Assembly: GCF_046292825.1 (NCBI RefSeq)
Contig: NZ_JBKBQG010000003.1
Coordinates: forward strand, 1-64,000
DNA: 64,000 bases
DNA from: Salinarimonas sp046292825
Lineage (GTDB): Bacteria; Pseudomonadota; Alphaproteobacteria; Rhizobiales; Beijerinckiaceae
Direction: 5' to 3'
Under the pieces are notes generated by a model. The model was given only the letters and a program-made list of their open reading frames with translations. It was not told the origin of the DNA and did not search any database. The position numbers and the translations under genes are program-made. Shown one piece after another: positions 27,357 through 35,986 of this stretch (the first letter of the stretch is position 1; every line of letters starts with the position of its first letter).

Positions 27357-28550
27357 ATGACCGCGCAGACCCTCTCCTCACCGCTCGCTCCAGACGCGGC
27401 CTCGCTGTGGCCGGCCTTCGGGCTCGGCCTCGCGGTTGCGGTGGGAAACGGGCTCGCCCGGTTCGCCTATGCGCTGATCCTGCCCGCGATGCAGGAGGAT
27501 CTCGCCTGGACCTACACGCAAGCCGGGTGGCTCAACACCGCGAACGCGCTCGGCTACGTGCTCGGTGCGGTGACCGGTTACCTGCTCCTGCGCCGTTTCC
27601 GCCCCGCCCAGCTCTTCGCGGGCGGCCTGTGGCTCACCTTCGGCAGCCTCCTCGCGACCGGGTTCTCGGAGAGCCAGACCTGGCTCACAGCCCTGCGCCT
27701 CGCCGCCGGCATCGGCGCCGCCTGGGCCTTCTCCTGCGGCGGCGCGCTGATCGCGGCGCGCTATGCGCGCACGCCGCACCTGATGGGCACCGCGACGGGC
27801 CTGTTCTTCGCCGGCGCCGGCATCGGCATCGCCATCGCGGGGCTGCTCGTCAATCCGCTCCTGGCGACGACGGGAGCGGCGGGCTGGCCGTCGGCCTGGC
27901 TGGCGCTCGGGGTCGCGGCGGCGGCGCTGTCGGTCTGGCCGCTCCTCGAGGCGCGGCGCGGGCGCGGCGGCGCGACGGATGCCGCATCCGCCGAGCGGCT
28001 CGTGTTGAGGGGGCTCCTCTTGCCGCTCGCGAGCTACACGCTCTTCGCGGCAGGCTACATCGTCTACATGACCTTCATCCTGGCGTGGCTGCGGGTCGCC
28101 GGCTTCTCCTGGGGCGCGGCGACGGCGGTGTGGCTCGTCCTCGCGGTCGCGGTCGGCGTGTCGCCCTTCGTCTGGCGGCGCGCGCTCGAAGCGTGGCCGC
28201 CGCGGGCGACGCTCGCCGCCGCCTGCGCCGCCTGCCTCGTCGGCACCGCGATCCCGCTCGTCGATGCGGGCATCGCGGCGCTCGTCGCGTCCGCGCTCGT
28301 GTTCGGGCTCGGCGTCTTCATCGCGCCCTCGTCGATCGCGCTGATCGTGCGCCGGGCGATGCCGCCTGCGCAGATCGCCAAGGGCATGACCTTCTTCACG
28401 GTTCTGTTCGCGATCGGCCAGGCGATTGGCCCCGTCGCCGCGGGCTATCTCGGCGATCGCGGCGACCTCGACCACGCGCTCGCCTTCGGCGCCGCGCTGC
28501 TCGCGATCGCGGCGGCGCTGCCCCTGCTCGGCGCGAAGAAAGCGGCGTGA
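27357..28550 (+). CDS. MFS transporter (YbfB/YjiJ family)
   Basis: A 397-residue, 12-helix major facilitator with the YbfB/YjiJ pattern: GNGLARFAYALILPAMQ in helix 1 and TYTQAGWLNTANALGYVLGA in helix 2. It is first in the cluster and co-directional with the carrier-protein genes, so it is the probable exporter of the product. The substrate is inferred from context only. The gap to the carrier-protein gene is 29 bases with an AGGGAGGA ribosome site. Confidence 0.85.
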   Translation: MTAQTLSSPLAPDAASLWPAFGLGLAVAVGNGLARFAYALILPAMQEDLAWTYTQAGWLNTANALGYVLGAVTGYLLLRRFRPAQLFAGGLWLTFGSLLATGFSESQTWLTALRLAAGIGAAWAFSCGGALIAARYARTPHLMGTATGLFFAGAGIGIAIAGLLVNPLLATTGAAGWPSAWLALGVAAAALSVWPLLEARRGRGGATDAASAERLVLRGLLLPLASYTLFAAGYIVYMTFILAWLRVAGFSWGAATAVWLVLAVAVGVSPFVWRRALEAWPPRATLAAACAACLVGTAIPLVDAGIAALVASALVFGLGVFIAPSSIALIVRRAMPPAQIAKGMTFFTVLFAIGQAIGPVAAGYLGDRGDLDHALAFGAALLAIAAALPLLGAKKAA

Positions 28551-28579
28551 GACCGCCTCATCCACCAGGGAGGACCAGA

Positions 28580-28828
28580 ATGAGCGATCCCATCGAACGC
28601 CTGAGGACCTTCATCGCAGACAACCAGGACGAGAAGCGGGACTTCTCGAACGACGACGACCTGATCGAGACGGGCCTGATCGATTCGCTGCGCTTCGTCG
28701 ATTTCGTGCTGCTCGTCGCCGAGCTCTGCGGCCGCGACATCCGCCTCGACGCGATCGACATCGAGGAATTCCGCACGCTCGAGACGATCCGGCGGGTCTG
28801 GTTCACGCCCTCGGAGGCGACGCCGTGA
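28580..28828 (+). CDS. Stand-alone acyl/peptidyl carrier protein
   Basis: An 82-residue carrier protein. The phosphopantetheine attachment serine is Ser36 in TGLIDSLRFVDF (the D-S-L motif), with the acidic helices expected before and after. It has no fused adenylation or ketosynthase domain. The nearby amino acid:[carrier protein] ligase is the obvious loading enzyme, so it is read as the tether for an aminoacyl thioester. It overlaps the MaoC-like gene by 4 bases (GTGA). A 4'-phosphopantetheinyl transferase would have to come from elsewhere. Confidence 0.88.
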   Translation: MSDPIERLRTFIADNQDEKRDFSNDDDLIETGLIDSLRFVDFVLLVAELCGRDIRLDAIDIEEFRTLETIRRVWFTPSEATP

Positions 28829-29295
28829 CCGCGACGAGCCCCACTCATGCGGAGGATTACCACGAGGGCGCGATCTACGATCTCGGCACCCATGCGGTGA
28901 GCGCCGAGGAGATCGTCGCCTTCGCGACGCGTTACGATCCGCAGCCCTACCACCTCTCGCACGAGGCGGGCGCCGCCTCCTTCTTCGGGGGGCTCGTGGC
29001 GAGCGGCTTCCACACCGCCGCGATCTGGATGGGGCTCTATGTCCGCGCGCTCCTCCAGGGCGCGAGCGTCGAGGGCTCGCCGGGGCTCGAGGGCGTACGC
29101 TGGCTCGCGCCCGTGCGCCCCGGCGACGTGCTGGTCGGCCGCTGCGAGATCGGCGAGATCGTCGCGAACCCGCTGCGCAAGGACATCGTCACCATCAAGA
29201 AGAAGGGCAGCCTCGTGCGGGCGGGCGAGACGAAGCCCGTCACGACGCTCGTCCTCCTGAGCCGGTTCCGCCGCCGCGACGCCGTCGCGGGCTGA
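28825..29295 (+). CDS. MaoC-like (hot-dog fold) dehydratase
   Basis: A 156-residue hot-dog-fold protein of the MaoC hydratase/dehydratase group. Visible pattern: AEEIVAFATRYDPQPYHLSHEAG, with the catalytic-type Asp-Pro-Gln-Pro-x-His, then FFGGLVASGFHTAAIWM, and the strand VRWLAPVRPGDVL. It probably acts on a carrier- or CoA-bound intermediate, adding or removing water. The GTG start overlaps the carrier-protein stop. Confidence 0.82.
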   Translation: MTATSPTHAEDYHEGAIYDLGTHAVSAEEIVAFATRYDPQPYHLSHEAGAASFFGGLVASGFHTAAIWMGLYVRALLQGASVEGSPGLEGVRWLAPVRPGDVLVGRCEIGEIVANPLRKDIVTIKKKGSLVRAGETKPVTTLVLLSRFRRRDAVAG

Positions 29296-29406
29296 CGAGC
29301 CGGCCGCCGACCATCGGCCGAACCGACGCGGCCCGCCGCGCCGGAGGGCCTTCTGCGCCTTGAAATACAATCTTGAATCGTTCAACGGCAAAACAGGAGG
29401 TTTGGC

Positions 29407-30270
29407 ATGGAGCCGGTTTCCTCGACTGCTCAATGGACCGCCGCGATCCGCGCCCTCGAGAGCGAGCGCGAGACGGGCGCACTCTTCGCCGATCCGCTCG
29501 CGCGCCGCCTCGCCGAGCCCGACGGCTTCGCGCTGATCGAGCGCTATCGCGGCGGCGGCGTGCGGGACTTCGTCACCATCCGCACGCGCTACGTCGACGA
29601 TGCCTGCGCGGCGATCCTCGCCGGGCGCCCCGATCTGCGCCAGGTCGCGATCGTCGCCGCCGGCATGGACACCCGCGCCTTCCGCCTGCCATGGGCGGAG
29701 GGGACGCGCGTGTTCGAGATCGACCACGCCGCGCTCCTCGACGAGAAGGAGCGGCGACTCTCGGAAGCCGGCGCGGCGGCGCGGGTGCGGCGCGTGCCCG
29801 TCCCCGCCGATCTCGCCCGCGGCTGGGCGTCGGCGCTCGTCTCGGCCGGGCTCGATCCGAGCGCGCCGACGCTCTTCATCGTGGAGGGGCTCCTCTTCTT
29901 CCTGACCGACGAGCAGGCGCGCGGCGTGCTCGCGACCTGCCGATCGCTGAGCGCGCCGACGAGCCGGCTCGTCGTCGACATGGCGAGCGCGGCGCTGCTG
30001 CGCAGCCCCTTCAGCCGCGCCTTCCTCGCCCAGCTCGAGGCGGACGGCACGCCCTGGCGCTTCGGCACCGACGAGCCGGAGCGGTTCCTGCGCGAGACCG
30101 GCTGGGAGGTGGAGGACATCAAGGAGCCCGGCGCGCCGGGAGCGGGGGAGGGGCGATGGCCCTATCCCGTGCGGCCCCGCGACGTTCCGGGCGTCGCCCG
30201 CTCCTTCCTCGTCACGGCCGCCCCCGGCGCGTTCGCTTGCGGCGCCGCGAGCGGGGAGGGCGCGCCATGA
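29407..30270 (+). CDS. Class I SAM-dependent methyltransferase (LCMT/PPM-like)
   Basis: A 287-residue methyltransferase of the leucine carboxyl methyltransferase-like group: QWTAAIRALESERETGALFADPLA at the N-terminus, IRTRYVDDACAAIL, and the SAM loop IVAAGMDTRAFRL, followed by the acidic FEIDHAALLDEKE and IVEGLLFFLTDEQ. Members methylate carboxylates or hydroxyls of small molecules and polyketides. The upstream AAACAGGAGG is an excellent ribosome site. The 111-base gap before it is AT-rich and may hold a secondary promoter. Confidence 0.85.
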   Translation: MEPVSSTAQWTAAIRALESERETGALFADPLARRLAEPDGFALIERYRGGGVRDFVTIRTRYVDDACAAILAGRPDLRQVAIVAAGMDTRAFRLPWAEGTRVFEIDHAALLDEKERRLSEAGAAARVRRVPVPADLARGWASALVSAGLDPSAPTLFIVEGLLFFLTDEQARGVLATCRSLSAPTSRLVVDMASAALLRSPFSRAFLAQLEADGTPWRFGTDEPERFLRETGWEVEDIKEPGAPGAGEGRWPYPVRPRDVPGVARSFLVTAAPGAFACGAASGEGAP

Positions 30271-31106
30271 GGATCGCCGGCGCCTGGACCCATGTCCGCC
30301 GCGAGCTCGAGGCCGCGATCGACCGCCTCTTCGAGGTCGCCCCGCAGGACAGCGTCGAGTTCGACAGCCTCCTGCAGCCCGACGAGATCGACCGCCTCGG
30401 CTATCTGCGCAACTTTCCCCACCTGACCTGCCTCCTCTGCGCGATCGACGAGGCCGATCGGCCCGCCTTCGCCGCGGGCCGGGGGCTGGCGGCGGGCTAT
30501 GCGCCGGGGGGCACGCGGCTCGCCCTCCTTCCGGCGACCTGCTACAAGGTCTACCTCGAGCACGAGGGCCGCACGCTCGCGCGGCCGGTCTGCGTCGCCT
30601 GCATCGCGCGCTGCTTCCGGCACGAGGACAAGCCGCTCGACCGCTATCGCGGCTTCAACTTCACCATGAAGGAGATCGTCTGCCTCGGCACGGCGGAGGA
30701 TGCTCGCGCGCATGTCGAGGCGGGCGCCGCGCGCATCGAGCGGCTGATGAGCGCGCTCGGCGTCCCCTTCGCCTTCGAGACCGCGAGCGACCCGTTCTTC
30801 GACGCGTCGAGCTCGGTCGCGGTTCTGGCGAAGGCCGCGCCGACGAAGCGGGAGGTCGTCGTCGCCGGGCGCGCGATCGCCTCGCTCAACCTGCACCGCA
30901 GCTATTTCGGCGCGCGCTTCGGCATCCGGCTCGACGACGCGCCGGTCCACACCGCCTGCGTCGCCTTCGGCATCGAGCGCTGGATCGCGATGCTGCAGGA
31001 GCGCTTCGAGGACCCCGACCACGCCCGCGCCCGGCTCGCCGCCTTCGCGGCGCCCCCGCCGCGCGCGCCCGAGCCGATGCTTTCGAGCGCAGGAGGTGAC
31101 CCATGA
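30267..31106 (+). CDS. Amino acid:[carrier protein] ligase (seryl-tRNA-synthetase-like)
   Basis: A 279-residue class II synthetase-like protein lacking a tRNA-binding arm. It matches the aminoacyl carrier-protein ligases described from Bradyrhizobium, which activate a small amino acid (Gly or Ala) with ATP and load it onto a stand-alone carrier protein. Class II features: CFRHED and RGFNFTMKEIVCLG as motif 2, HTACVAFGIERWI as motif 3. Candidate zinc ligands in the expected order are Cys92, Glu136 and Cys231. It is ATGA-coupled to both neighbours. The carrier is surely the protein encoded at 28580-28828. Confidence 0.85.
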   Translation: MRIAGAWTHVRRELEAAIDRLFEVAPQDSVEFDSLLQPDEIDRLGYLRNFPHLTCLLCAIDEADRPAFAAGRGLAAGYAPGGTRLALLPATCYKVYLEHEGRTLARPVCVACIARCFRHEDKPLDRYRGFNFTMKEIVCLGTAEDARAHVEAGAARIERLMSALGVPFAFETASDPFFDASSSVAVLAKAAPTKREVVVAGRAIASLNLHRSYFGARFGIRLDDAPVHTACVAFGIERWIAMLQERFEDPDHARARLAAFAAPPPRAPEPMLSSAGGDP

Positions 31107-32035
31107 CCCCGGAGACGACGACGATGGAGGCTCGCGCGCAGACCGCCCCGGACGGCCGGCTGATCGAACGGCTGACGAGCCTGTCGCGCAAGCACCGCTA
31201 CGACGCCTATACGCGCTTCGACTGGCCGGCCCCGGACGCGATCGCGCGCGACGTCCTGTGGTGCGACGAGGATCTTCTCACCACGCACGGCACCGAGCTG
31301 CACGAGACGCTGCCCCGCGAGGCGCTGATCGCGCTCAGCCGGTTCGAGTGCGTCAACTTCTTCAGCCTCAACGTCCACGGCATCAAGGACGCGCTCGCCT
31401 TCGTGATGGGGGCGATCTACGAGGAGCGCTATGCGCAATGGTCCGAATACCTGCATTTCTTCATCGCGGAGGAGAACGCCCATATGTGGTTCTTCGCGAA
31501 GTTCTGCCTCGATTACGAGGGCAAGATCTACCCGACGCCGGCGATCCCCGCCGGCCGGGTCGAGGATCCGCTCGAGCGTGACCTGTACATGTTCGCCTCG
31601 ACGCTGATCTTCGAGGAATTCGTCGACTTCTACAATCACAAGGTAAGCCGCAACCGGGCCGTGCCCGCCATCCTGCGGGAGATCAACCATCAGCACCATG
31701 TCGACGAGAGCCGGCACATCTCGTTCGGGCGCGACGTCGTCTCGATGCTGCACGCGCAGATCCTCGCCGCAGACGGGGACGGCGCGGCGCGGGAGCGGGT
31801 CCGCCGTACCGTCGAGCGGATCTTCCTCCACTTCATCGGCCAGATGTACAACCCGCGCGCCTACGAGGATGCCGGCCTTGTCGCGGCGACGGGCTTGGCG
31901 AGCGCCGCCGCGATCCGCAACCGCCTCCGCAACGACCCCGCGCGGCGCGGCCATCATCACCAATGGTTCAAGCGCACCGCCGACTTCTTCGTCCGCCAGG
32001 GCATCCTGACGGACACCGCGTTCCTCGACCGCTGA
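31103..32035 (+). CDS. AurF-like diiron oxygenase
   Basis: A 310-residue four-helix-bundle diiron protein related to p-aminobenzoate N-oxygenase AurF and CmlI. Ligand candidates follow AurF spacing: Glu124-x2-His127 (EENAHMW), Glu171, then His198, Glu202-x2-His205 (DESRH). An earlier Glu (Glu82) would complete the site. AurF-type enzymes oxidise amines to hydroxylamines or nitro groups, some on carrier-bound amino acids. Placed after an amino acid:carrier ligase, it likely oxidises the loaded amino acid's nitrogen. It is the last gene of the cluster. Confidence 0.85.
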   Translation: MTPETTTMEARAQTAPDGRLIERLTSLSRKHRYDAYTRFDWPAPDAIARDVLWCDEDLLTTHGTELHETLPREALIALSRFECVNFFSLNVHGIKDALAFVMGAIYEERYAQWSEYLHFFIAEENAHMWFFAKFCLDYEGKIYPTPAIPAGRVEDPLERDLYMFASTLIFEEFVDFYNHKVSRNRAVPAILREINHQHHVDESRHISFGRDVVSMLHAQILAADGDGAARERVRRTVERIFLHFIGQMYNPRAYEDAGLVAATGLASAAAIRNRLRNDPARRGHHHQWFKRTADFFVRQGILTDTAFLDR

Positions 32036-32059
32036 GCGTCTGTGGATCTTTCGGTGGTT

Positions 32060-32236
32060 GTCATCCCGGGCCGCGAAGCGGACCCGGGACCCATATCCTC
32101 GACGACAAGTCCGAGCGCGCATGCCGCGCTCGTTCCGCCACCTTTGGGCAGCCTTCGTCGGAGAAGCGCAGCCTACAGGCTGCGACTGAGACGTCGTGGA
32201 TATGGGTCCCGGATCGCCTTCGGCGTCCGGGATGAC
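32060..32236 (+). repeat. 177-bp large palindromic repeat, copy A
   Basis: The element starts GTCATCCCGG and ends CCGGGATGAC. Outer arms (GGACCCATA and TATGGGTCCCGG near each end) pair over the whole length, and each end also forms its own hairpin with CCGC-GAAG-CGG and CGCC-TTC-GGCG tips. A perfect 8-bp CGCAGCCT-AC-AGGCTGCG hairpin lies inside. Its reverse complement is copy B at 43431-43606, with strong identity at both ends and a diverged middle. It sits between convergent gene ends (31103-32035 and opgH) and may act as a bidirectional terminator. Confidence 0.85.
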
Positions 32237-32279
32237 ACCGCAACGAGAGATTCACAAACTCCGAGGACCCGAGCCGCCC

Positions 32280-34424
32280 TCACGCCGCGCTCGCCTGGGC
32301 GGGCAGGGCCTTCTCGAGGACGCGCTCGATCCCGGCGCGGGAGGCGAGGAGGGCGAGGGTCTCGCGGCGGGCGAGGCTCTCGATCGCCTCGTCGAGCGTG
32401 TCGGCCGCGTCGAGCCGCGCGAGGCCCACGACGAGATCGGCGTCGATGGCGGCGGGCTTGAAGCGGGCCGGTACCGGCGCGGCGCAGGCATGGCGGAAGG
32501 CGGCGAGGGGGGCGACGTCGGCGAGACGGCGCAGGGCCGGCCGCGGCGCGCCGAGCGCGTCGGCCAGGATCGTGCGCATCGCGGCGGCGCGGGTCGCCAT
32601 CGGATGCGGCCGGGTTTCCTCGGGCGTCGCGAGAATGCCCAGACGCGCCAGCCGCGGCATCGCCCGCGCCGTCGCCGCCGAGAGCGGGATGGCGAGGAGG
32701 AGGCCGATGACGGCGGGGCTCATCCAGGCGAGCACCTCCGGCGAGACCGCGAAGGCGCCCGCGCCGAGCGCGAGGCCGAGCGCCGTGTGCCAGCGATGCC
32801 GACGCGCGATCTCGGCGAGCGGCACCGAGCCGTCGTCGCGCCGCTGCGGATTCCAGCCCGCGTCGCGACCCATCGCGATCTGCGCCACCGCCGCCGACTG
32901 GATCGCCATCATCACCGGAGCGAGGAGGGCGGCGACGAGGCTCTCGAAGAGAACGCCGAGCGTCAGGCGCACGCCGCCTCCGCTGCCGCGGCGCACGGCC
33001 GGCGTCACGAGGGCGAGGACGAGGCCGTAGACCTTCGGCGCGAACAGGATCGCCATCGTCGCCGCGAACAGCCACATCGCGCGGGTGTCGTCGAAGACCG
33101 GCCAGCGCGGGAACAAGGTGAAGGTCCCGGTGAAATATTCCGGCCGCACGAATTGCGCCTGCAGGGCGAGCAGGAGCCCGGCGACGAGGAAGGCGAGCCA
33201 GAACGGGGCCGCGAGATAGGCCATGATGCCCATCCCGAAATGCAGCCGGCTCACCCAGTCGAGGCCGCGCGCGCCGACGAGCCGGGCATGCTGGAGATTA
33301 CCCTGGCACCAGCGCCGGTCGCGCTGGGCGAGGTCGATCAGCGAGGGCGGGCTCTCCTCGAAGGAGCCGCCGAGCCGCGGGTCGATCACCACCGCCCAGC
33401 CGGCGCGGCGCATCAGGGCCGCCTCGACGAAGTCGTGGCTGAGGACGTGCCCGCCGAAGGGCGGCGGGCCCTTCAGATGCGGCAGCCCGGCGCTCTGCGC
33501 GAAGGCGCGGGTGCGCAGGATCGCGTTGTGGCCCCAGTAATTGCCGCTGTCGCGGGCGAAGGTCGCGAGCCCTGCGGCGAGCACCGGCCCGTAGATCCGC
33601 GAGGCGAATTGCTGCAGGCGCGCGAACAGGCTCGTGCGGCCCGTGAGCACGGGAACCGTCTGCAGGAGGCCGAGATCGGGCCGGCGCTCCATGGCGATCG
33701 CCATGCGCACCAGCGTGCGCGGCGTCATCAGGCTGTCGGCGTCGAACACGACGAAATGCGGGTAGGCCCCGCCGAAGCGGCGCACCCAATCGGCGATGTT
33801 GCCGGCCTTGCGCTCGATATTGGCGGGCCGCCTCCGGTAATAGATCGCGGCGCGCGGCGCGCGCTCGCGGCGGGTGGCGAGGAACGCCTCCTCCTCCGCC
33901 ATCCAGATGTCCGGGTCGGTCGTGTCGGAGAGGACGAAGAGGTCGAAGCAGTCGGCGACGCCCGCATCGGCCAGCGCCTCGGCCGTCGCCGCCGCGGTCG
34001 CGAAGACGCGAGCGGGGTCCTCGTTGTAGGTCGGCAGGAGGATCGCCGTGCGGCTCTCGGGTTTTGCGCGCGGCGCGGGCTCGCGGCCGCCGAAGACCCG
34101 CGCGCCGAGGAGCGCGAGGAGGCCGAGCGTCGCGAGCGCGAAGGCGAAGGCGATCCACGTGATGTTCACCGCGAACAGGCCGAGCATCGCGATCTGGACG
34201 CCGGTGATCGTCGAGACGGTGAGGACCGCGTGCATCTCGTAGACGAGGAAGCCCGCGACGAGGGCCGCGACGAGAAGCGTCGCGGCGCGGATCGCCGTCC
34301 CCGCGAGATCGCGGCGCGGGCCGAGCGCGCGCGGGGGCGCGCGATCGAGCGCCTGCACCGGCATCGCCAGCGGCGTCTCCGGCGGCAGGGGCGGCGCCGG
34401 GGGAGGGGATGCGTGGATCGTCAT
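32280..34424 (-). CDS. mdoH: Glucans biosynthesis glucosyltransferase OpgH
   Basis: A 714-residue inner-membrane family 2 glucosyltransferase that makes the beta-1,2 glucan backbone of osmoregulated periplasmic glucans from UDP-glucose. N-terminal membrane helices (about 45-115), then the catalytic domain: LLPTYNEDP, VLSDTTDP, YRRRPANIERKAGNIADWV, VFDADSLM, the acceptor-site DPRLGGSFEE and QRDRRWCQGNLQH, followed by several more helices. It is complete. The ATG overlaps the opgG stop as ATGA, so opgG and opgH are one transcript. The C-terminal tail (last 110 residues) is Ala-rich and variable. Confidence 0.92.
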   Translation of the reverse strand: MTIHASPPPAPPLPPETPLAMPVQALDRAPPRALGPRRDLAGTAIRAATLLVAALVAGFLVYEMHAVLTVSTITGVQIAMLGLFAVNITWIAFAFALATLGLLALLGARVFGGREPAPRAKPESRTAILLPTYNEDPARVFATAAATAEALADAGVADCFDLFVLSDTTDPDIWMAEEEAFLATRRERAPRAAIYYRRRPANIERKAGNIADWVRRFGGAYPHFVVFDADSLMTPRTLVRMAIAMERRPDLGLLQTVPVLTGRTSLFARLQQFASRIYGPVLAAGLATFARDSGNYWGHNAILRTRAFAQSAGLPHLKGPPPFGGHVLSHDFVEAALMRRAGWAVVIDPRLGGSFEESPPSLIDLAQRDRRWCQGNLQHARLVGARGLDWVSRLHFGMGIMAYLAAPFWLAFLVAGLLLALQAQFVRPEYFTGTFTLFPRWPVFDDTRAMWLFAATMAILFAPKVYGLVLALVTPAVRRGSGGGVRLTLGVLFESLVAALLAPVMMAIQSAAVAQIAMGRDAGWNPQRRDDGSVPLAEIARRHRWHTALGLALGAGAFAVSPEVLAWMSPAVIGLLLAIPLSAATARAMPRLARLGILATPEETRPHPMATRAAAMRTILADALGAPRPALRRLADVAPLAAFRHACAAPVPARFKPAAIDADLVVGLARLDAADTLDEAIESLARRETLALLASRAGIERVLEKALPAQASAA

Positions 34425-35986
34425 GCCAACCACCTGTAGATCCAGCTTTCGGAGACGCGCGCGTCCCCGCGATAGAGGGCGCAGCGCAGCTCGACGACGC
34501 GCTCGCCCTGCGGGTCGAGCTCGAGCGCGACGCGCACGCCGCCGATCTCCGGCTCGCGCTTGACGACCGGCGGCGCCAGCACGCCTGCCGAGGCGCTCGC
34601 CAGCGCGACGAGGCCGTCGCCGTCGTCGTCGAGCCCTGCGCCCTCGAAATCGATCACGAAGACGCGCTTGTCGCGCTCGTTCTGCGGACGGCCGACCTCG
34701 GCGAGGCCGACCATGGTGCGCGCGACGAGCGCGACGCCGTCGCCCTCCGGCACGCCGTCGCGCCAATGCAGCTTGTAGGCGAGATCGAGCGGCGCGCCCG
34801 CCGGCACCGGCTCGCGCGGGCGCCAGAAGGCGACGATGTTGTCGTGCACTTCCGAGGGCGTCGGGATCTCCACGAGGACGACGGCGCCTGCGCCCCAATC
34901 CCCCACGGGCTCGACCCACAGGCAGGGGCGGCGGTGGTAATCGGCCTCGAGATCCTGGTATACGGCGAAGTCGCGGTTGCGCTGCATCAGCCCGAAACCC
35001 TGCGGCCGCTCGTCGAGGAACATCGACACCTGCAGCGTGCGCGGGTTGAGGAGCGGCCGCCAGAGCCGCTCGCCGGCGCCGTTCCAGATCGCGAGCCCCT
35101 CCGAATCGTGCACCGCGCCGCGGAAATCGTCGATGCCCGGGCGATCGTGGCGCGCGAAGTAGAACATCGAGGTGAGCGGCGCGAGGCCGATATTGGCGAT
35201 CTCGACGCGGGGGAACAAGGTCGCCTCGACATCCATCATGGTCGCCTCGCCGGGCGCGATCACGAAGCGATAGGCGCCGGTCGCGCTCGGGCTGTCGAGG
35301 AGGGCGTGGACGACGATTCGCTCGTCGCCCGCCCCCGGCTCCTCGATCCAGAACTCGCGGAAGGTCGGGAATTCCTCGCCGGAGGGATCGGCGGTCGCGA
35401 TCGCGAGCCCGCGCGCCGAGAGCCCGTAGACCTGGCCCTTCGCGACGCCGCGGAAATAGCTCGCGCCCTGGAAGACCGTGAACTCGTCGGCGTGATCGGG
35501 ATTGTTGATGTGCCCGTGGATGCGAAAGCCCGAGAAGCCCAGATCGGCGGGCTCCGTCGGCGGATCGGGCACGAGCGGCCCGTAGGAGAACATCGCCGGG
35601 TCGAAGATCAGGTGCCGCGCCGTGCCCTGCGAGACGAGGTTGATCGACACCGGCATGCGGTAGCCGAAGCCGAGATGGAAGAGCTGCAGCGTGAAGGGGC
35701 TCTCGCCTCCCGAGAGCAGCGCCGCGTCAGGCCGGAAGCGGATGTCGCGGTACTGGTCGTAATCGAGCGCGGAGAGGCTTTCGGGCAGCGTCTCGGGCAC
35801 GGGGGCGTAGGGCGCCTGCGCGAGCGCCTCGGCGCGGGCGCGCACGAGGGCCGAATCGAAGGGCTCGGGCGGGCCGAGATGGCGCGCGCCCTCCTCCTCG
35901 GCGAAGGCGGAACCGACGAGAGGCAGGCGGGACGCGAGCGCGAGCACGGCGCCGAGCGCCATGGCGGAGCGACGGGTGACGATCAC
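34421..35986 (-). CDS. mdoG: Periplasmic glucans biosynthesis protein OpgG
   Basis: A 521-residue periplasmic protein that cooperates with OpgH in making osmoregulated periplasmic glucans, probably adding branches. The N-terminus IVTRRSAMALGAVLALASRLPLVGSAFA is a signal peptide, with the paired Arg suggesting possible Tat export. Family blocks: YDQYRDIRFRPDAAL, FQGASYFRG, YGLSARGLAI and WVEPVGDWGAGAVVLVEIPT. It is first in the opgGH operon, with a promoter about 110 bases upstream. Confidence 0.92.
   Translation of the reverse strand: MIVTRRSAMALGAVLALASRLPLVGSAFAEEEGARHLGPPEPFDSALVRARAEALAQAPYAPVPETLPESLSALDYDQYRDIRFRPDAALLSGGESPFTLQLFHLGFGYRMPVSINLVSQGTARHLIFDPAMFSYGPLVPDPPTEPADLGFSGFRIHGHINNPDHADEFTVFQGASYFRGVAKGQVYGLSARGLAIATADPSGEEFPTFREFWIEEPGAGDERIVVHALLDSPSATGAYRFVIAPGEATMMDVEATLFPRVEIANIGLAPLTSMFYFARHDRPGIDDFRGAVHDSEGLAIWNGAGERLWRPLLNPRTLQVSMFLDERPQGFGLMQRNRDFAVYQDLEADYHRRPCLWVEPVGDWGAGAVVLVEIPTPSEVHDNIVAFWRPREPVPAGAPLDLAYKLHWRDGVPEGDGVALVARTMVGLAEVGRPQNERDKRVFVIDFEGAGLDDDGDGLVALASASAGVLAPPVVKREPEIGGVRVALELDPQGERVVELRCALYRGDARVSESWIYRWLA

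Noticed and set aside
30267..31106. A truncated seryl-tRNA synthetase pseudogene
   Set aside because: The catalytic and candidate zinc residues are intact, the tRNA-binding arm is absent cleanly from the N-terminus, and a carrier-protein gene is adjacent, matching the carrier-protein ligase family.
32196..34439. A 747-residue plus-strand open frame
   Set aside because: It is antisense to opgH and starts inside the palindromic repeat; no homology is visible.
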